From Leishmania mexicana MHOM/GT/2001/U1103 (taxonomy: Eukaryota > Euglenozoa > Kinetoplastea > Trypanosomatida > Trypanosomatidae), in contig NC_018320.1 of assembly GCF_000234665.1 (NCBI RefSeq), positions 186,001-250,000 of the forward strand: a stretch of DNA of 64,000 bases, written 5' to 3'. Below the pieces are notes generated by a model. It did no database searches. It had not been told where the DNA came from and saw nothing but the letters and a program-made list of their open reading frames with translations. Below, piece after piece: positions 48,341 to 59,509 of the stretch; the first letter of the stretch is position 1; every line of letters begins with the position of its first letter. The position numbers and the translations under genes were made by a program.

Positions 48341-49359
48341 GGTGGAGAGTTATGTGCGATGGGGAGAGAGGGGAAGAGGACGATACGTCTAAGGATGCAC
48401 CAGCCGTACGTAACAGCTTGTATGTGCGTGCACGACGAGAGAGGCCACTCTGCAGGTGTACAGCTCAACACTCTCCACTGCGCAACGAGTGAGCTGAACG
48501 AGCAAAGGGATAGCGACAAGGCAGAGCGCAGCGCAGACCGCTCACCAGGGAAGGAGGAGGAGGAAGGCGTGTAGACGTGGGGTGCAGGAAAGACAGAGGC
48601 ATGTCGAGAGTATAAAGCAGTACCACATACACACCGCGTGCATGCTACGTCGCGGCGAGCGACTGTGAGTGGGTCGGGGATGGGCACAGTAAGAGGGAGG
48701 CGATGCGGTGTGCTCGTGGATGGGTGAACGACGCCTCATCACAACAAGACACACACACACACACCAACAGAACGTGTGCACGAGAGGCACAAGAGAGTGT
48801 GTCGGGGGACCTCCCAGGTAAACACAGAGAGGCGCATCATCTCTCAGAGGCTGCCCTTCCCCCTCCCCTCCACCCTCCCCCCACCCATCCGTCTCCGTTG
48901 CCCTCCTCTATATATTTCCTTCGTTGTCTTACGTAGGATTGCGGCCGTGGTTGACGTCGCTCGCGCGCGCTTCCTCGCATCGCTCCGCCTCCCCTCCCCT
49001 CCCCCCGTCTCGCACCTCGTCACGCCTCTGAGCCGGAGGCGTCGAACAACGGAGAGGCGGAAGAGAGACAGAGGGACGACGCGAGGCAAGGCCTACCGGG
49101 GGAGGTAGAGGAGGCACGGCCCAAGCGCAGCAGCGCACGTCTGTCCCCCTCTCTCTCCCACCTCCTTCACCCCTTTCCGCTCCGTAATGCCAGCGAGCAA
49201 GGAGGCAAGCAGGGAGGCAGGGACAGTCAACCGCCCGCCGATCCTTACGCTGCCATGTCGCTTGCTCAGGGGTAGACGCACCCTGGGCATGCGTGGATTT
49301 GCTTTACACGGTGCAAGCACCGCTGGCGGTGTCGCACACATGGTTTACGTCAGCCTTTC
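48341..49359 (-). other. Spacer between eIF2A and AP endonuclease
   Basis: No gene is supported. A CA run lies near 48750-48763, and 48850-48900 is C-rich. An 82-codon open frame at 49093-49341 has weak composition bias and no other support. Confidence 0.5.
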
Positions 49360-51015
49360 TTAGTGCCGTCGCTTTTTCTTTTGCGACACGACCGTCGCCC
49401 CAACAGGGCCGGCGGGCTTCGCCTTCTGAGCCGCCTCCGGATCGCGACGGAGCAGCGCTGCCGCACGAGATGTGCCTCCTGGTGGTCGGTAGGCCTGCGG
49501 CTTCGGCTTCTCCTCCCCGGCAGCACGCGGCGAGGCGGCGCGAGCCGGGTACTCGTTGGGAGCATGCATCGCCACCCAGTGCGCCCCGTACAGCACCGGA
49601 TATTTACACGTCAGCACCCGCGCCCCATTCAGCTTCGTCACGACGATCTTGTTGTCCATCCGCAGCCGCGTGAAGACGGTGGAGCATAGGAAGTTGTAGC
49701 TGTCGGGGGCCCAGTTCTGAAAGCTGCACTTCTCGTTGAACTCCCCGGTGCAGGCTGCCGACGACGCTACAGGAACGGTGGCGTTGGAGCCAGCACCGGC
49801 GCCTGCCACCGGCGCCATCTGGGGACGGGCATAGAACTGGTAGTCACCAGCGAGGTTTCCGCTGCCGCCAAGGACGAACTGAGCACCGTTGGGGGCCCAC
49901 GCTACCATGTTACGCGGTGCCTCTCCGAAGGTCATCTGCGCCACACCGTTCTTGTTAAACAGCGTGCACTTGTTGCGTGGCATCTTGCCGTGAATAACCA
50001 GCAGCTCATCTAACGTGGGCGACCATTGGCAGTCGTGCACTGTCTCGCCCTCACCCTTCAGCCTGACCTCCGTGATGCTCCGGTTCATGATGTCGATGAT
50101 GTGCAGCTGTACGGTGCCATAGTAGCTCTTCCCGCTCGGGTCCCGCTCGGACTTCACGAGGAGCGCCACATAGTTGCCGGACGGGCTCCAGAAGAGGCTC
50201 GCTGCCTCGGCGCGGCCGAAGTTCACCTGGTACAGCGGACCTTCACGGAGCTCAGGGAGGCGATAGACACAGAACGTGGCCTGGCGCTGCTTGTAGAATG
50301 GCTTGAAGAGTGCAAGCATCGGGCGGCCCTCAGCTGGCGCCGTCGCGTACTCGATCTCCTTATCCTGTGCCAGCATCAGGTCCACCTTGCTCAGTGTCCC
50401 GTTGACGGCAGCTGTACCGTCATGATCGGCATCCGACTGCTGCTCGCTGTTCTCCTCGTTGGGGCCTTCCAACAGCACCGAGGACGATGCCGTGGAGGCG
50501 AGGTCGCCGTTCATGGCGTGCATCCAGCCCTGCACCGGCCGTACCACGTATGCCTCGTCTGCCGTCCAGACCATGGCCGGCCAGCGGGCCTGCATGCCGC
50601 GACGAAGCAGCCTGCCTTTGGCGGTCTCAAAGACGCTCAGGTTTCCGTCGGGGGTACGCTTCTGGTCCATCATCGCGTATGCGACGAGGTACGTGCCCTT
50701 CGGCGAGAAGGCCAGGCTCACCGCGACGTGAGGCATGGGTACGGCGAAGAGCGTCTGAAAGCTGAACCGGCACGGGTCGTCCTCGGCGGCGGCGGTGTTC
50801 TCGATCACCTCCGTGTACGTCAGCGTGGTGGTTGTCGCGTGGGCGAAGCAGGTGGGCCGCGCAGGGTTGAAGGTAACTTCACACTCACGATAGTCGCCGG
50901 TGTAGCGACTCGCCTCGCCGCTGAGCTCCGTAAGACTCGCCGCCTTCTCGTTGTGCACAGCAAGGACGAGCGAGTCGTCCTTGCGCAGGACCATGGGGAG
51001 GAGTACGAGGGACAT
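49360..51015 (-). CDS. EIF2A: Eukaryotic translation initiation factor 2A
   Basis: Monomeric factor that can deliver initiator tRNA to the 40S subunit in special initiation modes. It has 551 residues from the ATG at 51015 (MSLVLLPMVLRKDD). The bulk is a beta-propeller with repeated blade motifs: VAVSLAFSPKGTYLVAY, AASLFWSPSGNYVALLV, HDCQWSPTLDELLVIHG and NMVAWAPNGAQFVLGG. The C-terminus has the family's AYRPPG element and finishes in a basic QKKKRRH tail. Glycine/alanine inserts occur near the middle and near GAGAGSNATVPV. The longer open frame upstream is leader-like, and a splice acceptor is predicted just before this ATG. Confidence 0.93.
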   Translation of the reverse strand: MSLVLLPMVLRKDDSLVLAVHNEKAASLTELSGEASRYTGDYRECEVTFNPARPTCFAHATTTTLTYTEVIENTAAAEDDPCRFSFQTLFAVPMPHVAVSLAFSPKGTYLVAYAMMDQKRTPDGNLSVFETAKGRLLRRGMQARWPAMVWTADEAYVVRPVQGWMHAMNGDLASTASSSVLLEGPNEENSEQQSDADHDGTAAVNGTLSKVDLMLAQDKEIEYATAPAEGRPMLALFKPFYKQRQATFCVYRLPELREGPLYQVNFGRAEAASLFWSPSGNYVALLVKSERDPSGKSYYGTVQLHIIDIMNRSITEVRLKGEGETVHDCQWSPTLDELLVIHGKMPRNKCTLFNKNGVAQMTFGEAPRNMVAWAPNGAQFVLGGSGNLAGDYQFYARPQMAPVAGAGAGSNATVPVASSAACTGEFNEKCSFQNWAPDSYNFLCSTVFTRLRMDNKIVVTKLNGARVLTCKYPVLYGAHWVAMHAPNEYPARAASPRAAGEEKPKPQAYRPPGGTSRAAALLRRDPEAAQKAKPAGPVGATVVSQKKKRRH

Positions 51016-51925
51016 AGTGAAGGTGGCGCCGTGCTGCCTCTGTGCCAGTGAGGAGGAGGAGGAGGTCGAGCGAAAGGGGGGCGGGATACACAGGGTGGTA
51101 CAGAGAGAGAAGGGATGAGGCGGCGGCCTAATCTGATACGGACGTGGGTGAGTGCGCGCGTGTGGCGGCGGTGATGTGCGTGTGAGGCGGGTAAGCAGGA
51201 GGCGATCACACCGGCGATCCTCGCGTTTCGGTTGCTGCGACGATGCGTGCGACACCCCCCCAGACGAGGGGGAGAGAGAGAGACGAAGCGAAGACGGAGA
51301 GATGAGAGAGAAGGCGGCCACGGTGTGGCAGACACAAACCAAACCCGCACACGTTCCCTAATCCGCGGAGAAGAAGGAGGAAGAGGGGGGAGGGAAAAGC
51401 ACCGGGGAACGCATCCGCACGCAGCAGCAGCAATAGCATCCCCCTCCCCCACCAGCAACAGTGTGAGAGAGAGGAGCAAGAGACGAACGTTGAGGGAGGC
51501 AGGCAGGGTATGTGCGTGCTTGTCTCCCCTCCACAGTCCGCCGCTCGACGGCACCGTCTCCCAATCTCGTCCCACTCACGCCCTCCTCCCTTCCTCGACA
51601 GGGCACGCGCACACACACACACATCCGAATCGCCTCTCCTCACTCCCCACCCTCACCTCCTCAGAGCTCTTACGACGGCGATGCTCATGCAGCAGCCTCT
51701 CACAGTATATCACTCGTCCCTTTACCAAGAAGAAAAGCATGCAAGCGAAGCAGCGCCACCACCGACCGCAGCAGGCAGGGTCTGCCGTCGACAGCGCCTC
51801 TACGATAAACAGAAAACATTCGAATGAGCTGGGACCGGAAGGGCGCAGGTGCGGTGTTCGCAGGGCCTCTTACAGCGGTCGCAGCGGTGGGGTGTTGGCG
51901 AATTGTCTAAAACACCAGACGGAGA
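51016..51925 (-). other. Spacer between the LysM-like gene and eIF2A
   Basis: No gene is supported; it contains the eIF2A splice region and otherwise purine-rich or CA-rich sequence. Confidence 0.5.
51040..51066 (-). promoter_or_regulatory. Predicted spliced-leader acceptor of eIF2A
   Basis: A CCT-repeat pyrimidine tract on the transcribed strand (51051-51066) is followed by its first AG at 51041-51040, about 24 bases before the ATG. Confidence 0.4.
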
Positions 51926-54463
51926 CTACCCGCCAGGCGTGTGACTCCCAAGCCTGGGTTGCGGCTTCCGCAGCGGCTCAGAGTCCGCCTCGCGCACGAG
52001 GCTGTTCGCCTCCTCGCCATCCTCCTCGTCCTCGCTCGACATGGGCAAGACAATGGGCAGGTCTGGCGGGAGCGGCTCACTTGACCGGTACTTCTTCAGG
52101 TACGGGTTCCACTCGATGATGGTGGAAACCGTTAGGTTGTACGCTGCGGCGATGCCCTCGAGCGTGTCATAGTCCTCCCCGCCCGCCAGCTGCGACCCCT
52201 CGAGGGGGTCGTCCAACTCACTCCACTCCTGCAGCCGTTGCTGTAGCGGCTCCAGAGGAGACGGACCAGCCAGCGACGGCGGGGACGGCAAGCGCATCGC
52301 CGGCGCAGTCGGCCCCGCGTCCGTCTCAACGCCTGGCTTCTGCCACAGCTGCTGTGGGGACTCGACTGCGCGGCGAGGTGGAGGAGTGAAGAGGCGAGCC
52401 GGAGCGGTGGAGAGGCGAGTTCCGGTGCAGGTGCTCTGCTGGGAGCGGCTGAGGTTCGGTGGGGGACTGCTGACGTGACGTCCTAGCATGGCCGGAGGGC
52501 GCATAGAGGGGGTCCTCTCCTCCTCGTCCTCGTCCTCAAAGTAGTCTTCTGTATCGCTCCTTGGTGACTCAGTCGCCTCAGCCTCGATCCCCAAGTGGCC
52601 TCCAGGGGAGGAGTACGAGGCGCTGAGAGGGCTGCCGTCCATGTTGGAGCGGCCGGTGCTCGAAAAGGCTTTGCCAGCCGTGCGCTGCGCACCACGACGG
52701 CCTCGGTGCTGAACGGGGGTCAGGAAGTCACTCGGACTGTGGATGTCGCCACTGTTCACTGCGGCCTTGGATGCTGTGGCGGCTGACGGCGGGCGCTGTT
52801 CCTTCGTCATCGGCGAGCACGACGAGGTGTCCGACGGAGCAGCGAGGGACGGTGACAACGCCGAGACACGCTGGTAATGCTGCAATGGTGAGAACCATTG
52901 GTGCCGGGGCACCTCTGCGCCACATAGCTCTCCCTCCCCCTCCGCGCCTCCGCGCATGCGGCTGTGCGCGCTGTTGCTTCGCCCATCCGCACCGAGCGAA
53001 GAGGGCGGCGAGACGGCAGAGAGTGACACACTTGTCTCCCGCGCCGGCGACGGCAGCCCCAACGCCCGTGCTCCTCCCTTCACCTCCCGACACTGCACCG
53101 CAGACGCTGCTGCAGCAGACCCGGCACTGCGCTTTCTCGGATCCCTCCCATCACTCTCACCGTCTGCCAGGGACGAGTGCGGTCTAATCGGGGAAGGTGT
53201 GGTGTTCGCGCCAGGCGGCGCCATCGTACCGATGTCAAGGTGGCGCCCTCTCGACGTCACGACAGAGATCGTCAGCGCTTCCCCAGTTCGGCTGCAGGGA
53301 GGGGAACGGGAGTGGTCACGCATGCGGACCTCTCGTGCAGTGGTGACGGAGCTACCACCATCAATGAACTCTTGCCGAGGAAAACTGTCGTGCCACGGCG
53401 TCGCCTCGATGGCCGACGCTGCTGCTACTGTTGCTGGCAAAGTGGTCGCACCCAGGAGCATCGGGGACGGCGCCAGGGAAGGCACAGGTGGTGACGGAGG
53501 AGAGTCTTTGGGTGCGCTGCGGCTGCAGCGGGCCTTGCCGTTCGCACGCGCATCGCCCTCCGGACTTGGTGGCGACTCCATCGCGTCCTCCTTCAAGTCT
53601 ATCAGATAGTACCTGTCTGGCGGGGAGCACGGGTTGCTGGACACCGACATCATGACTGGTTCCGGCGCGCAGGAGGGTGGAGCGGCGTTGATGCAACTGT
53701 TTGGCATCGACAGCTCCGGAGCTTGAGGAGAGTGGCTCGAGCCACGTCCGCTGTCCGCAGTCCAGGCGCTGTATCGCCCTTGACTCGCGCCGCCTTCGCT
53801 GCCACACGGAAAGATGCCGCTGCCGATTCCAACGATGGAGGCGCCCGCACCACCAGCAGTCCTGCTCGAGCGACTACTCTGAGTGCTACTGGCTGCGGAG
53901 TTGTGCCAGCGAGCGCCGACGCTGTGGCCATACCCTGCATCAGTCCCCTGCGCCTTCGCCGAGGTGTGGCCACTCACCGCGACTCCCGACGACCCCGTAG
54001 AGCCGGCAACGAGTCTTGTGCGCGACGCCGGCGTCGACGTCGACGACGGTGGCGGTGGCGAGACCGAGGACGCACCAGGTCGTAACTTGAGGTAGGTATC
54101 GGGCGGCAGCACGTCTTCCTCGCGAAGCGTGGGCGGCAGCTGCGGGTTCCACTGGCGGATGTCAGTGACAGACACCTTGAAAAGCTCAGCGACACTGCCA
54201 AGCGTCTGCTGTGCAGCTGAGGTACCACACTGCAGACTTGGTGCGTCACTGCCGCCACTCGGACGTTGCTGCAGCAGCTGCTCTCGTTGCACAGCGGTGG
54301 CCCAGTGAGCCAGCGCCGTTGCGCGGGCAAGCGCTACCTGCAGTTCCGACACCACCTCGTCGGGAAGGGTTGTTGGCTGCCCATGACGATGGCAGCTGTG
54401 GCCCACATCCAGTGGCTGTAGCGCTGCGTACAGCAGCTCCACCTGCCTCTTGAGGCCCTCCAT
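51926..54463 (-). CDS. Protein with two LysM-like motifs at either end of a low-complexity chain
   Basis: Function not recognised. It has 845 residues from the ATG at 54463 (MEGLKRQVELLYAAL). A LysM-like segment lies at about residues 85-128 (VAELFKVSVTDIRQWNPQLP, then LPPDTYLKL), and a second near 763-808 (DTLEGIAAAYNLTVSTIIEWNP, then LPPDLPIVLP). Both have the LysM pattern of a helix, I-x-x-W/N-P, and a closing PP-hydrophobic strand. The 600 residues between are Ser/Pro/Ala/Gly-rich and probably disordered. No signal peptide or membrane segment is seen, so the LysM units would be intracellular and are unlikely to act on peptidoglycan. The C-terminus is acidic (SSEDEEDGEEANS). Confidence 0.88.
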   Translation of the reverse strand: MEGLKRQVELLYAALQPLDVGHSCHRHGQPTTLPDEVVSELQVALARATALAHWATAVQREQLLQQRPSGGSDAPSLQCGTSAAQQTLGSVAELFKVSVTDIRQWNPQLPPTLREEDVLPPDTYLKLRPGASSVSPPPPSSTSTPASRTRLVAGSTGSSGVAVSGHTSAKAQGTDAGYGHSVGARWHNSAASSTQSSRSSRTAGGAGASIVGIGSGIFPCGSEGGASQGRYSAWTADSGRGSSHSPQAPELSMPNSCINAAPPSCAPEPVMMSVSSNPCSPPDRYYLIDLKEDAMESPPSPEGDARANGKARCSRSAPKDSPPSPPVPSLAPSPMLLGATTLPATVAAASAIEATPWHDSFPRQEFIDGGSSVTTAREVRMRDHSRSPPCSRTGEALTISVVTSRGRHLDIGTMAPPGANTTPSPIRPHSSLADGESDGRDPRKRSAGSAAAASAVQCREVKGGARALGLPSPARETSVSLSAVSPPSSLGADGRSNSAHSRMRGGAEGEGELCGAEVPRHQWFSPLQHYQRVSALSPSLAAPSDTSSCSPMTKEQRPPSAATASKAAVNSGDIHSPSDFLTPVQHRGRRGAQRTAGKAFSSTGRSNMDGSPLSASYSSPGGHLGIEAEATESPRSDTEDYFEDEDEEERTPSMRPPAMLGRHVSSPPPNLSRSQQSTCTGTRLSTAPARLFTPPPRRAVESPQQLWQKPGVETDAGPTAPAMRLPSPPSLAGPSPLEPLQQRLQEWSELDDPLEGSQLAGGEDYDTLEGIAAAYNLTVSTIIEWNPYLKKYRSSEPLPPDLPIVLPMSSEDEEDGEEANSLVREADSEPLRKPQPRLGSHTPGG

Positions 54464-55947
54464 TGCTCGGCCAATGTCTCCGACCCGTTTTCCCCTGCTG
54501 TTGGGAGGCGGCAGAGAAAAGCAACAGGAGGAGGAGGAGGAGAGACACGAGAGATGGCTGGGGAGGGGAGAGGGGTGGGTGGGTGTATACACGTACACGT
54601 CTGTGTATGTGCTTTGTGCCGATTTAAGCTCAAACGGAAGAGAGTGTAAGCTATCTATGGTGGATGTGCGTGCGAGAGTTGATGCGCAGGTGGGCACGAG
54701 TGCACCTGAGGTGTCCTATGATGACGCGTAGAGGTGCGCCGGCTCGTGGCGCACGTGTCTCGCAGTCACGGATGGAAAGCACGTACACACGCACACAAGC
54801 AGAGAGAGAGACGGACGCGCACTCTGGCAGGCGCGTGGTCTGTGAGCGTTGGATGAGGTAACTCGCTTACAAAACGGCCACTGGTCTTTGCTTACTTGTA
54901 CGTATGTGCGAATGAGTATGGGTGCTCGCTGCCCTTCGCATCGCCGGCATCCGCACGGGGTGACGCTCTGGAACCTGCATCAGAGCAGCGCATAGCGACA
55001 CGCGCGTGTTCGTGTTCACGAATGCGCGAATTCACCCGCGCCCAAGGTGATCCCAAGCACACGTCGATGAGACCCACAATGACGGCGGTGAGAGTACGGT
55101 GGAGTGGCAAGCGCGGAGGGGGACGTGTGAGAGACAGACAGGTAGACAGAGACAGAGGGAGTGCATGGCACGAGCAGCCGTGCGCTGGGGCAGACGCGGA
55201 CCCCGTCTTCGCGCAAGGATGAGCGAGCGCGCGTCCCTCCCTGGGTCGCGGTGCAAAGAGCATGAGCAGTTGCGAGGAGGCCGTGGGCGGGCGGGCTGGT
55301 GGCTCAGCAGGTGAGTAATGCCTCGCCCACGATCCGTGGGCGCCTAGCGCTCCCGCCGCAGGGCGACGGGTCAGCAAAGCTGGAGAGCGAGAGTGCGTCA
55401 TGTCATAGAGACGGCAGTGGGCACCCGTAGAGGGTGCGTGTTCGGCCATCCTCAGTTTCTGTTTCCTTGGCTCCTGGCCGACGTGGCGGTGAAACGTGCG
55501 CTGTCTTGAGCACGCCGCCCATTGCACCCCAGGCGTCGTCATCCACACCGCCGTGGGGAGAGAGCATTCTATGTGCCTTGGCCAACGTCAGCCGCCGCCT
55601 CTTCTCTATCCCTCACCGCCACCACTCGCAACTTCACCTCCCGTAGCGTCCTTGATGGGCATGTTCTCTCGCCTAGATCGATAGAGACGCGCGCCGGTGT
55701 GGTGGATGGAGAGAAAGGGAGAAGGGGAGGACACGCCTCCCACCACCCGCGCCGCAGCAGCGTGCTGCGCAGGCAGAGGATACCCGTACGAACGACGCAT
55801 GTGACGTCGATTGCGCTGCCGTCGTCCCCACTTCACTGGAGAGGAGAGGAGGGGGAGTCACGATCAGGAGTCGAAGAAGGCGGACGCTCAGCACGCTCCT
55901 CTCACCCGCTCTACCCTGTTGCCTGCTCCCTCCACCCTGAAGCGCCT
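54464..55947 (-). other. Spacer between the low-complexity gene and the LysM-like gene
   Basis: No gene is supported in 1.5 kb. A purine-rich block at 54525-54560 is a pyrimidine tract on the transcribed strand just before the LysM-like gene and a probable splice region. Confidence 0.5.
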
Positions 55948-58900
55948 TTAGAGCCCGCGTCTCGTGGCGTGCTCGGCTGCCGTCCTCTGCAGCTTCCCAA
56001 TCGCCGCCAGCAGCTGGTCATGTCGACGAATATCGCGCTCCAGTTGCTCACGCGCACCCACAATCTCGGCGGTCATGGACGAAGACGGAGGAGGTGGCAC
56101 GTGGAAGAGGGAGGAAGCGCTCGGGTATGGCGTGAGCGCCTCGGGTACGGTGCTGGGACAGGAAACTGGCAGGTTACTCTGACGCTGTTGCTCAAAAGTC
56201 GCATCGATCGACCACGGGGACGTGCTGCTGGCTGCATGTCCGCGGCCCTGCGGTGCCCCACCTCTCGTCACGTCTCCCCACGCGGAGGCGTCGCTCACGT
56301 CGAAGGACGGGGCACCATAAAAGACTGAAGTGGTGGCAGGAAAAGTGTAGCCGACGATGGTGCCGTATGGCGGAGCGTTACCTGACGGGAGTAACGCTGG
56401 AAAGGCCTGACTCGGCCAGGCGGCACACGAGCCGTGGCGTGTGCTCAGCGGCTGATACCCAGGCACACCCACAAATAGAGGTGGCTTCACTGGTGCGGTG
56501 TGCAAGGGAGAGGCCATAGGACTGGGAAAGCCCGTTGGCGGCGACGGCGCGACGCCTGCGGGCTGCGCTGGTTGTCGCGCACGCGACGGCAGCGGTGGCG
56601 TCGGAAAACCTGAGTCGAAGTTCGCCGCCCCTACCGGGGAGACGTGTGAGCTGGTAGCCAGGCGTGGCGGAGCGTACGGATGGTACAGCTGGAGGCCCGG
56701 TGAAGATGCGTCTCCTGCCGCTGCTACTGGAGTGGTACTTGGTGATGAGCACTGCGGTGTCTGCGCAGCCATAGGCGCTGGCGTTGAGGGGTGGCTCGGC
56801 AGCGCTCGCGGCGACGCCTTGCCGTGCACGGCATTCTCGGTGAGATGCGCTGCTGCAGTGCAGGCATCCCCTTCACACTCACCGTCCCCACCCCCAGGTC
56901 TGACACCAGCTCCTTCGTCCGCCGTGGTGGATGTATGCGTGCTCATGAGCAACTCTACCTGACGTGAGATGGGCCCAGTGCCGAGTGCCAGTGGTGACCG
57001 CCCTGCCACCACCGACGAAGGCCGCGGTGGCAACGGCGCGACAGAGGTGTCGCTGACCCACGTCACCTCTCCGCCTAGCCGCTGCTGTGGCTGTTGGAGC
57101 GCCTGCTGCTGTTGGAGGAGGGCAAGACAGCGCTGTCGCCACGCGTCCGCCTCACAACGCAGTGCTTCGATGCACTCCAGAGAGTCGTGTACAGGGGCCA
57201 CCGCATCACTCGCGGTGGCGTTACCGCCGGGGCCGCCGTCATCGGCCTTGGTGCGCATGGTGCCATTGTTGGGCGTGTGAGCGACCGCCTGTGGTGTCGC
57301 TACAGCGTGCTCGTCGCTTGCGGCATGAGCAGCATCCGCGGTACTTCGCGCGCTGCCGTGAGGTGTTGCATCAACTTGTGAAGGCGGACACCCTCCGCCA
57401 TCTGCCTCATCCTCCGCAGTCCGCGCGTGGTGCCGCTGACGGTGGCAATGCCGAGGTCGGTCTTGCTCCCAGCTAATATACTCGATCATCTCGTGGATAT
57501 CGGCCAGATCCGCATCCCGCCGCGTCGTCTCCTCCGTGTACCGGGCCAGTAAATCGTAGTAGCGCCTCTGCCACACAAGCGCCTCTACCTTCGTCGATGA
57601 TGAGCCCCGCATCTGGTCCGGCGCAGGCAACGCGGCTGGCGGAGGCGGCAAGCTGGAAAAGCAGACGCGGTACCTTGTCTGTGCGGCAGCGCGTTTGACG
57701 CGGCGATGCCGCCTCGACTCGGTCGCTGAGGTGCGTGGGCAGTGGCGGGACAGTGACGCAGACGCCGCGTGCGCTTCCGCACATGCATCTCCATCTCCTC
57801 TCCCTGCCGTCAACGTGCTATCGTGGCTGCCGCGCGCTCTGTGATGGCGGCGCTTCTGCGAACGACTATGTGTTCGGTGGCGCTCGGCACTGCCCCTGCG
57901 GCGCTGCATCCCCGGTTTGCGAGGCATATCGGCGGCGGTGTCGCGACAGTTAGTGGGGGCCGAAGAATGCGGCCGCTGCCTTGGCCTCTCTCGTGCCGAG
58001 TGCGTTCGTCGAGACCCATATGGTCTTTGTGATGCTGTGTGCCGCCCGTGTTTCGGGGGTGTAGTGGAGCAGACCCCGTTCGACGCACACCGTGATGACG
58101 GAGAAGGGGACACACAACGCGCTGGCAGCTCGGCGATGGAGCTGGCTGGACTGGTGGACGGCAGGCTGCTGGTGGTTGCGGATGCAGTGGTCGATGCGGT
58201 GGCTGGCGCGGACGACGTTGTAGAGGAGCAGCGATGTGGAGTGCGCGGAGAGAGGGAGTCACGCGACCGAGATCGAGGAAAAGCTGCAAAGACTCTCCTC
58301 GTCTTCTTCGCCGCCTTCGCGGAGGCGCGGGTTGCCGTGCGCGCCCACTCCCCACCTCGCGCGTTGGAGGTGCGTTGCCGCCTCTCTCTCGTCGCCATCC
58401 TTTGATTAGGGTAATGAAGAGGCGTCGCCTGCTCAGCGGCGGTGGCGGCATCGGTCTCACCACTCGTTGCAAGGCGCTCGCCAGCCGCCTGCGCTGCGGC
58501 TGTGGTGCGTTGCTGCGTGGGAACGTCGCTCACGGTGGAGTCGTCTGTTGCTGCTGTTTGCATGGAGGACTCCATCTGATGGACGCGCTGCTGCAGTTGC
58601 CGGGTCATATAGCGGGACTCGGCAAGGTGGCGTACGAGCTCAGCGACGTCGCGAACACCGATACGGGAGATGTTGCCAGAGGCGCCCGAGTGGACAGAAA
58701 GCACGGTGGTGTCCGGTGGCAGAGAAAGGGACGGAGAGACAGCCGGCGGCGGAAGAGCTGATGCAGCAGGCGCGCCGCCCTGGCGGGGGATGCCAAGAGG
58801 CTGCATACTCGCTGAGGGATGGAGATGCTGTGGTGTTAGGGCAGGACTGGGCAACGGTGATGACGACGATATGAAAGCCGCATATGTGCCGGACTGTGGC

Positions 58901-58977
58901 ACACCAGCGCCAGCGGAGGAGCACCGAGGCGGATGGGGTGGCGGCTGTGGTTTCCTGCAGTATTGCCGCGACTGCAT
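55948..58977 (-). CDS. Hypothetical low-complexity protein with C-terminal helix
   Basis: Not recognised. I place the start at the ATG at 58977 (MQSRQYCRKPQPPP), giving 1,009 residues. An in-frame ATG at 59064 would add 29 residues, but that stretch reads as a pyrimidine tract. The first AG after the tract falls inside the second codon, so the real start may be later, for example near MQPLGIPRQ. A short coiled-coil-like segment (VAELVRHLAESRYMTRQLQQRVHQME) sits near residue 110, another short helix in the middle, and a helix at the C-terminus (REQLERDIRRHDQLLAAIG). The rest is Ser, Pro, Arg, His and Ala-rich. Confidence 0.8.
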   Translation of the reverse strand: MQSRQYCRKPQPPPHPPRCSSAGAGVPQSGTYAAFISSSSPLPSPALTPQHLHPSASMQPLGIPRQGGAPAASALPPPAVSPSLSLPPDTTVLSVHSGASGNISRIGVRDVAELVRHLAESRYMTRQLQQRVHQMESSMQTAATDDSTVSDVPTQQRTTAAAQAAGERLATSGETDAATAAEQATPLHYPNQRMATRERRQRTSNARGGEWARTATRASAKAAKKTRRVFAAFPRSRSRDSLSPRTPHRCSSTTSSAPATASTTASATTSSLPSTSPASSIAELPARCVSPSPSSRCASNGVCSTTPPKHGRHTASQRPYGSRRTHSARERPRQRPHSSAPTNCRDTAADMPRKPGMQRRRGSAERHRTHSRSQKRRHHRARGSHDSTLTAGRGDGDACAEAHAASASLSRHCPRTSATESRRHRRVKRAAAQTRYRVCFSSLPPPPAALPAPDQMRGSSSTKVEALVWQRRYYDLLARYTEETTRRDADLADIHEMIEYISWEQDRPRHCHRQRHHARTAEDEADGGGCPPSQVDATPHGSARSTADAAHAASDEHAVATPQAVAHTPNNGTMRTKADDGGPGGNATASDAVAPVHDSLECIEALRCEADAWRQRCLALLQQQQALQQPQQRLGGEVTWVSDTSVAPLPPRPSSVVAGRSPLALGTGPISRQVELLMSTHTSTTADEGAGVRPGGGDGECEGDACTAAAHLTENAVHGKASPRALPSHPSTPAPMAAQTPQCSSPSTTPVAAAGDASSPGLQLYHPYAPPRLATSSHVSPVGAANFDSGFPTPPLPSRARQPAQPAGVAPSPPTGFPSPMASPLHTAPVKPPLFVGVPGYQPLSTRHGSCAAWPSQAFPALLPSGNAPPYGTIVGYTFPATTSVFYGAPSFDVSDASAWGDVTRGGAPQGRGHAASSTSPWSIDATFEQQRQSNLPVSCPSTVPEALTPYPSASSLFHVPPPPSSSMTAEIVGAREQLERDIRRHDQLLAAIGKLQRTAAEHATRRGL

Positions 58978-59509
58978 GGTGACGGAGGACAGGAAGAAAA
59001 AGATGGGAGACACAGGAGGGGAGGGGATGGAGGCGCGGTAGGCATGGATGATGAAGCAGGCCATGCATGGAGCAAAGGCTCACGCATCTGGCACGCACGC
59101 ACAAGAATACCTCTCTCAGGCGTTGTGCGCAGTGAGGTGGGACGTGAGGGGCAGCAGTGCCGTGGCGGGCGAGCCAGAGGGCTGAGGGACATGAGAGAGA
59201 GCACAGCACGTACTCTCGCGTGCCACATCTGAGCTCCGTCTCAGTCGGTGCGGTCGCTAGCTAAGGAAGCCGAAGAGGCAATGAAAAGCTTCCGTGGGCA
59301 GGCAGCAGTGCACGCAAAGGATGCGGTCAATTCGTGGTCGTCAGCCTCTTTCGGCTGCGCACATGCGATGCGCTCCTGCGGGGGGCAGGGCGGTCGCGGA
59401 CATGCGTGAATGCCCTTGCTATTCATCAATCTATACGTCTGCATGTGTGTGCGAAAGACAAGTCCCTTCCCCGCCCCACACGTCGTCGGCATCGAAGGGT
59501 GAGCCGTGT
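58978..59509 (-). other. Spacer between the leucine-rich-repeat gene and the low-complexity gene
   Basis: No gene is supported. Positions 58981-59038 form a long pyrimidine tract on the transcribed strand immediately before the low-complexity gene. Confidence 0.5.

Noticed and set aside
49093..49341. 82-codon minus-strand frame between eIF2A and AP endonuclease
   Set aside because: Third-position GC is only modest and no homology or hydrophobic pattern supports it.
54892..55548. 218-codon minus-strand frame in the spacer before the LysM-like gene
   Set aside because: Arg/His/Ser/Pro-biased with no conserved-looking segment; probably chance.
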